Assembly (NCBI RefSeq): GCF_000002425.4
Contig: NC_037253.1
Location: forward strand, 13,260,627-13,324,626
From: Physcomitrium patens
Taxonomy: Eukaryota > Streptophyta > Bryopsida > Funariales > Funariaceae
DNA length: 64,000 nucleotides
Direction of reading: 5' to 3'
Of this stretch, positions 57,560 through 64,000 are shown piece after piece. The notes beneath the pieces were generated by a model. It was given only the letters and a program-made list of their open reading frames with translations. It searched no databases and was not told where the DNA came from. Position 1 is the stretch's first letter; the number at the start of each line of letters is the position of its first letter. A program made the position numbers and the translations under genes.

Positions 57560-58865
57560 CTCAATTGGATTTTATTAACCATATACCTAAGAGCATCATA
57601 ATTGATATGAAACATGAAGGCATAACCAAGAAAATAATGCTAGAATTTTTGAACAGAATAAATCATTTACAAAGCTTTTTATTCAATTGTAGTATAATTT
57701 CATTCAACTGCAATTCATTCTTGACTAGCATAATATATTGGATGATCTAAACTGTTTTTATCTTTTTGATTTAACATTAATCTAATAGCAATATTGGATG
57801 CATCAACATAAACATGAAATAGTTTCGTTCAACAAGGTACAACTAGTACTGGTACAGACACCAATTTTTGTTTCAATTCCTCAAATGCAATTATATATTC
57901 TTCAATCCAAATTAGAGTGGATACATCCGATGTAGGTTTCTTTAAGAGATTAGTTAAAGGCTAATATATGACTACAAATAAATGAATAAATCATCGATAA
58001 TAACTAATATGGATGACAAAATCATGAACACCTGATACTATTTTTTCTTTTGATAAAGCCAATATACAAATAATTTAATCCAAATTAGTAGCAATATCAG
58101 CCAATGAGATGATGTGTCCTAATAATTTATCAAACGATATCTCAAATTAATATTTTTTTGAATTCAAAGAGATTCCATAATGGCTACAACGATCCAAACA
58201 CTTACCAAGTCATTCCAAATGATCGACCTTCATACTAAAAGTGTAAAAATTATCTAAAAATATCTCCATCAAATGTTGTAATTGATATTAAAAAGCTTGG
58301 ATCATTACTCACTGAAACGTGGCTAAGATATTACATAATCCAAATGGCATAACTTTATAAGCAAAGGTCCTCCAATCTGTAGTAAAAGTAGTCTTTAATA
58401 GGTCTTCTTTTGTAATTTTAACTTGATTGTAATTCAAAAATCCATCCAAAAAAGAATGAAATTCATGCTTGGTTATTATATCTAAGATACTATTTGTAAA
58501 AGGTAAAGAAAAAGAATCCTTTTTAGTAGCCATATTTAATTTACAAAAATCTTGACAAATTCACATTTTTCCATTCTTCTTTGGCACCATTATTATTGGT
58601 GAAATCCATTTACTATATGAAACTGGATAAATAAAATCCTTATCAACAAGTTTGTCTTATTTCTCTTTCACCATAAGAGAATATTTTGGATTAAGTCGAT
58701 GTTGTCTTTGACAAATTAGTATAGTATTTTTCTCCAAAATTATTCAATGCTCACAAACTTCAACAAGAATGTCTTTGAATTCTATATATGACCATGCAAA
58801 AGAAGATTTATGATTTACAAATAAAACCTTTCAATTTTTCAACTTGATATCCTTAATCTCATTAT
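57560..58865 (-). pseudogene. Reverse transcriptase and RNase H of element F
   Basis: The open part 58533-58309 contains FLDGFLNYNQVKITKEDLLK and KVMPFGLCNILATFQ, which precede the polymerase active site. The active-site box at about 58235-58250 reads FLDN where FLDD is expected, so one catalytic Asp is lost. RNase H sequence can be traced to about 57560 through many stops. Confidence 0.7.
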
Positions 58866-59400
58866 ATACTTAGATAACCTTTGATATTTCATTGGTGCCT
58901 AAGTTGAAGGATTGGTACATAGGTTCCTTGACAATATCCACTTTGATTTTCCTCTCTGGCGTATAATCTTTCATATAGTCCGATAAATTGGAACTATCCA
59001 ATTCTGATTCCAATGTACTAGCTTCATTAACCGTAGAATTATTCATCCAATTGGCAATAGCATGATCAAAGTTTGTTGTATCTTTTAAATGTACTAAATA
59101 TTTTTCGGGTCTTCCACACTCATACAATATTCCTAGCTTTTGCATGTGAAGTGGATCATCATTAATTTACATTACATTAGTAATTTCATCATATTTTACA
59201 TCAAATTGATCCTCATTGTCAGATGTCACCTCTGAACCCAGAATTTGAGATTTTCCATGATATTGAATTGGGTACTTTTGTAACACAATCTTATCTTTTT
59301 CTTTCTCAATATTCAATGTTCGACAACCCTAATCATTCCTAGATTTGACTTGATACAACCATAGTCGATCCAATAAGATTAGATAAGATAATATAGAACT

Positions 59401-59766
59401 TTATAATAAAAAAATAATATAATCAATCTTGTATATGATTCCAGTAATTTCAATGTCAATATTGTGTGAGATACCTATTAGTTTCACTTGACTATGATCT
59501 ACTATTCTCAATACCAATATTGTGGATAATAATTGTTTTAAGTCTAAGTCCTCCATTGTATTAGAATTCATTAGATTTATACTAGAGCCAACATCTACTT
59601 GAACTCCAAAAATAACAATACCATCAATAGATACATCAATAATTGGTGCTTTTGGATTGGAATTTAAACTAACTTTACAAATTTTTCTATTATGGAACCT
59701 ACATCTTATGAATAAAGAACTCAATGTAGAACAACATTCCGAGGCTACCGCTAAAAGTTGCTTCAT
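59401..59766 (-). pseudogene. Protease region of element F
   Basis: 121 open codons with the retropepsin-type motif VDVGSSINLM, where VDSGSSVNLM is usual, so the Ser of DSG is changed to Val. Flanking VSIDGIVIFGVQ and ILVLRIVDHSQVKLIGI fit the beta strands of gypsy proteases. The linker toward RT (59145-58870) is also partly open and acidic. Confidence 0.65.
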
Positions 59767-59989
59767 TGTAATAAAGGACTGAATTGTATCTTAATCTTTT
59801 AAAATATTATACAATTTCATATTGGTAGTAATTCCAAGAGCCCTCTTCTTTTTCATAGGTTTCAACTTAACTCCTTGAAATAATATATCTTTCTTTACAA
59901 AATTTAGATGTAGAATAACTGAATGAACTTTTTTGAAATATCCATCTATGAGAAGATTCTTTAATATATAAGACTACTTTTGATTTCAA

Positions 59990-61362
59990 TTATTAAAATT
60001 AAATGGAGCATTGCACTGTTGATATGTATGTCTCGATTGCTTATAATTTCCACATACTAGAGCATATTCATCACTACCTCTTGAATTGAGACATTCACTA
60101 GCATAATGTCTTATTTACCTACAATGATAACATTGAAGTAGTCTTCTTCTAATTCCATTAGAAATATTGGATGTTTTTATTAATATATATCAGCTGGGCC
60201 TATTTCAGGTTGAATGGATAAATAATCTCGACTATCCAATTGGTACTGTAGAATATGAAATTAGTTTCTAAATGGATGGATATTTAAAATATTCTTGTTG
60301 ATTTTACTGAATACATTAAGAATTGGATCCATGACCAATTGTTAGGACCCTCACAAAATATTAAGACTCATATTGGATGGTTAATGCTTCTTCTCCTTAT
60401 CCTTTGCTAGAATAATAGCCAATTCGTCTATATTCTTTGACAAAGTTAATAACAAAGTCTCATTTGGATCTTTTGATATTATTTTATTAAGTAATTCTTT
60501 TGTAGGTACTGGTTTTAGATATAGGAGGTATAGCAAATAAAGAATCGCTGCTATTAGTGGTACAACCTACAATGGCACAACTTTAACTATTCTCTACATA
60601 TTAAGATTAAGATTTGTAATATAATCAATCATTCTTGGATAACTTCTCACTGCTTCATTCAAAGCTAGCATTTAATAACCTCCTTGAGATAGAATTATTG
60701 TGACTCTTACGGTTAGGAATTGGTCATAATGACATTCTTTCCAGACCTTAGCTCAATCAAGTAAAAAAGCAACAGTAGCTAATTGGACCTCCCTTACAAA
60801 CATCTTCAATTCTAGTGGGTATAATTCATTAACCAATACAGACAAAACAAACAAATCCAACATTTGGTTATTTAGCCATTTACAAAAGATATCTGCCACT
60901 CGGCGATAATATGACTGCATTGCTTTTCCTAGTAAGATTCTACTATTCATTAATCTTTCCTTGAGACGTTCTTCAAATCCAATGATCAAAAATGGATTAA
61001 TAAGGTATTTTTCAATGCCTCCCAATTAAAAAACTAGTCCACATATTGGTGATTATACCATTCAAATGTTGTGTCTTTAAAGGTCGTTGGCAGCCATCTC
61101 AACCAAATATCTTCAATTTTATCATTATTGGCTACACATGCAAGCAAGAACTGAGATTAATATTGGTTTGGATTTATATTTGGTAAACTTATTAAAGTAA
61201 AAAATAGAACTATGCTAGTTATGTAATCACCCACCGTACCTATTTAGACTACAATTGGAAGTGCTGGGCCATTTGCTGCCATTGAAGATATCAATGTTCG
61301 ACTTAATTTCTTATTAAAATAAATATTGCCTTCCTTAATTATCTTTTTTGGACTTTCCATTC
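59990..61362 (-). pseudogene. gag of element F
   Basis: The gag domain is best preserved at 61025-60753 (FEERLKERLMNSRILLGKAMQSYYRRVADIFCKW). The zinc-knuckle area at about 60150-60000 reads CYHCR-stop-IRHYASEC, followed by CGNYKQSRHTYQQCNAPFNF. This is homologous to the gag fragment inside the family-A LTRs. Many stops. Confidence 0.68.
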
Positions 61363-61389
61363 TACAATTATTAAAGATTCAATAAGATC

Positions 61390-61602
61390 ACCATGAAGAA
61401 CAATTACCCACTACCTTTAGTATCTAGACTTCTTGATCAAGTGAATTAAGCTAAGATCAATAAAAAAATAAAGCTAAGAAGAGCATATAATTTGGTATGT
61501 ATCAAAGAAAGAGATAAATGGAAGACTACATTTTGAATCTAGAATGGACATTTTGAATATCATGTCATGCCTTTTGGACTTACAAATATACTAATAACTT
61601 TT
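61390..61602 (+). pseudogene. Family B reverse transcriptase scrap (B6)
   Basis: It matches about 70 codons of family-B RT (PLPLVSRLLDQVN, then AYNLVCIKERDKWKTTF and HVMPFGLTN) with several stops. It ends at 61602, where the LTR of D2 starts, so D2 inserted here or the junction is a deletion. Confidence 0.75.
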
Positions 61603-61964
61603 TGTCATAAATTTAGAATACTAATTGGAAATCTAAAAAAGAAGCTCAAGAAGAATCAACAAGAACTAGATTAATCAGATGAGTACAAAAACAACACTAA
61701 AAAGGTGTGCTAGAGCTTCAAGAGATGTATTGTTGAGACTGAGGATCCCCTCAGTCTCAGCTCTTATATATACTACAAACTAGGAAGCTTCTCAAGTAGC
61801 TTCTATAAACTAGGAAGCTTTTCAAGCAGCTTCTACGAGTTAGGAAGCTTTTCAAGCAGCTTTCATGAGCTTAAAAACTTCTCAAGTAGCTTCTACAAAC
61901 TACAAAGCTTCTCTAGAATCTTCTAGAATCTTCTACAACTTCTTAGTGTATGTCCTTGATATCA
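61603..61964 (-). repeat. 3' LTR of D2
   Basis: It starts TGATATCAAGGAC at 61964 after GCTAAAGGAGGGAA, a purine tract, and ends at TTATGACA. The start-site 11-mer reads AGTCTCAACAA (61740-61730), one CpG-to-CA change from D. The hairpin TGAGACTGAGG/CCTCAGTCTCA straddles it. Confidence 0.82.
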
Positions 61965-62011
61965 TTCCCTCCTTTAGCTTCGAGGTCTCTAAAAAGCACT
62001 CCTATTACGAG

Positions 62012-62365
62012 TCAGTACCAACATAAGAAGTTGAAAATTTGTCGCATAGTGTCTGCAATATACTCCAATTATTGTTCATGCGATAAGTAGTTCATTAGCC
62101 ATTGTAACCAACAATAGTATCCTATGTCTTCAATTTCTGATGAGGCATGAACTTTCATGTCTTCATTGTGAAAATTCCATACAAATACTCCTTCGGGAAG
62201 ATCACCATAGGTAGTTTCTATTTCAAACACAATCACTAGCGACGTGTTACTAGGTATCCTCCATCGTCTTCGTGGTACAGGCGGTTCTTCATCTCGGGAT
62301 CATCTTCATGAGATATTTAGTTGAGAGGTCATGACTCGTATGATATCTATCTCTTCGCTATCCAT
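62012..62365 (-). pseudogene. orf3 of D2
   Basis: Same 354-bp length and position as orf3 of D. It starts ATGGATAGC (MDSEEIDIIRV) and keeps VPRRRWRIPSN, SLVIVFEIE and FHNEDMKVHA. GHYRWLQGP has become GYYCWLQWL, and three stops are present. It shows that the reading frame is a family trait, not a chance frame in D. Confidence 0.75.
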
Positions 62366-62520
62366 ATCAGACCAAAAAAACAAGCACTAAACATGGAAGA
62401 ATGGACACAAGTTACAGATTTATAGTCTCTAACTATGTCTTTTAATGGTTCCTTCTCCTCCTTCTTTGTAAGGCCGAGGATTAAGAGGCTTCAAAGAGAA
62501 GGGACTTCACTGAAAAAATG

Positions 62521-64000
62521 TCATCGAAAAGGCTTAGGTTTTTGAGGATAGCGTCGATGAAATTCTTGTATCTTTTGCGACGTATTGATAAGATTTTTTG
62601 CTGGTTTCCATGTACACTCATTGATATCATAGCCACCCTAATGCACTAAGTACTCCAATTTTCTCCACTTACACCACAAATCTAGTATCTTTTCCTCCTA
62701 GTATTCCTTGTGGTTCTCAATTTCAATACTAGGTGGCAGATATTATACTCTTCTCAAAAGAACGTCTCTCAATAAGGCTCCAACAAAGAAACATGAAAGA
62801 CTGGGTGTACCTTCATAGTGGCTGGTAATCCCAGACGATACGCCACTAGATTGATTTGCTTTTGGATGACAAAATGGTCCCAATCTCCAGTAGCCCAACT
62901 TATTACATGGCAACTTGGTTTTGATATTTCGTCGAAGCAGCCATACTTTATCTCTAATTTTGAAAGTAGGTACTTGATTCTAAAATTTATTTGTGGTCAC
63001 CTTGTAAGCTTCTTGGGCAGTTTGTAATTGAAGCTTCAATGTAGTTTCAAGCTCCGATAATTGTTTCACAAATCCTTCAGCTGCCAAGTTGTTAATAGTT
63101 GATGGACTCAACAAATCAAGCTTTGGATGATATCCATAGTTGAAAAAGAATGGTGTTTGTTTACTTAACACATGAAGGATGTTATTATATGCAAACTTGA
63201 CTAACGATAGATATGCAGTCCAATCATCTTATTGTTAGTTGATGCTGTATTGTAAATATTACTCCAAAGTTTGATTCATCCGTTCCGTTTGGCTGTCAGT
63301 TTGAGGATAGAAATCCAAAGAAAGCTTGATATTCAACTTCAATATCTCAAAGAAAGATGTCCAAAACTCTAATGTAAATTGGATTCCTCGATACAATATG
63401 ATATGATCTAATAAATTATGATATCAATATACAATATTAAGAAAGAGCCTTGCTATGACTTTACTTGACAATGTTTTCTTGTAAGAGATAAAGTGTGCCA
63501 TCTTTATAAGCCGATCTACCACAAAAAAGATGTTGTCAAATGAATTCAATGGCAATAGGTCCATAATAAAGTCCATGGAAATTGAAGTCCATGAGCAACG
63601 TAGAATAGGCAATGGCTGAAGAAGACCATAAGAACAATGCCAAGGGTTCTTGGATCTTAAACAAATGTCACAGAAGATGGCAAAAGTCTTCACATCCTTC
63701 CACATTGGAACCACCAAAAATCTTGAGAAATAAGTTCTAAGGTCTTATTGAATCAAAAATATCCCGCAATTGAAAAGTCATGTCAAGATTTGAAAACTCA
63801 CAGTTGTATTGGTCCCTTTGGAATATACAACTACTTCTCAAAGTGTGATTGCTCATTTTACTTATTCCAAATTAATCTAATGGGAATAAACTCATATAGG
63901 AGGAATCGAATACGGAGAATGATTAGTTGCTTAAGCGTTCATGTTAGGGTCACACAATCAATTACCTCCTGAATATATCGTCTCTATTTCCAATATCTGA
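62521..64000 (-). pseudogene. pol of D2: integrase and chromodomain
   Basis: Ends with TGA at 62521 after FHRRYPQKPKPFR. The decayed chromodomain is at about 62590-62740. The integrase C-terminal part (FFFNYGYHPKLDLLSP, 63171-62980) follows. The core and zinc domain (CDICLRSKNPWH, FVVDRLIKMAHF) lie at 63717-63424. Stops are frequent. The rest of pol lies outside the window. Confidence 0.8.

Larger units (their letters stand above)
56140..61362 (-). mobile_element. Ty3/gypsy element F, highly decayed, non-chromovirus lineage
   Basis: On the minus strand the order is gag (from ATG near 61362), zinc knuckle, protease, reverse transcriptase, RNase H and integrase, ending near 56140. Stops occur every few dozen codons. 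Motifs such as FLDGFLNYNQVKI and GYWWP resemble Tat/Ogre-like or related non-chromodomain gypsy groups. No LTRs were identified. The 300 bp to its left (55836-56139) holds nothing I recognise. Confidence 0.72.
61603..64000 (-). mobile_element. Family D-type element D2, 3' part (continues past the window)
   Basis: 3' LTR, purine tract, orf3, chromodomain and integrase are visible on the minus strand. Sequence similarity to D is clear in every part, but the LTR is longer (362 versus 297 bp) because the CTTCTAGAA-type units are expanded. Confidence 0.85.

Overview
Eukaryotic, AT-rich nuclear DNA from a land plant, most likely a bryophyte (moss). The main clue is that most of the window is made of Ty3/gypsy chromoviruses whose reverse transcriptase, integrase and chromodomain resemble the Tcn1-like clade, which in plants has been reported mainly from mosses. 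The assignment is inference; no rRNA, organellar or species-diagnostic gene is present. Nothing bacterial, no CRISPR array and no convincing tRNA gene was found.

Layout. 1-2662: 3' end of a gypsy element (family A) with an open integrase frame and a 3' LTR, followed by an inverted partial LTR of the same family. 3639-24090: a nest of elements. An old Tcn1-like element (B5, minus strand) holds a Ty1/copia element (E1, 11234-23057, target duplication GATTG). E1's gag is split by a solo-LTR-like insertion (C2, 13840-21574), and C2 is split by a nearly complete Tcn1-like element (B1, 14710-21105). 24090-31286: the only stretch free of recognisable transposons. It holds one candidate host gene on the minus strand (ATG at 27271), a GC-rich promoter zone with a telo-box, and just upstream a 1.06-kb pure polypyrimidine tract. 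31292-37203: a complete but decayed element (D) with a perfect 5-bp target duplication. 38400-53984: B2 (plus), B3 (minus, part of a tandem), a family-A LTR and a mini-element B4, together forming an inverted structure. 54840-61602: a copia fragment (E2), a very decayed gypsy element of another lineage (F) and a family-B scrap. 61603-64000: the 3' part of a second D-type element (D2).

How the parts work together. Intact family B and D elements would read LTR, a short primer site, gag, pol (protease, reverse transcriptase, RNase H, integrase, chromodomain), a separate small third ORF, polypurine tract, LTR. Two features look undescribed to me. (1) The third ORF (140 codons in B, 117 in D) is conserved between families and has no function I recognise. 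(2) Eleven bases lying 2 nt downstream of the 5' LTR are the exact complement of the predicted first 11 nt of the transcript in B1, B3 and D. The 11-mer differs between these elements and its partner changes with it, as expected for Tf1-type self-priming. All functional statements are from sequence reading alone.
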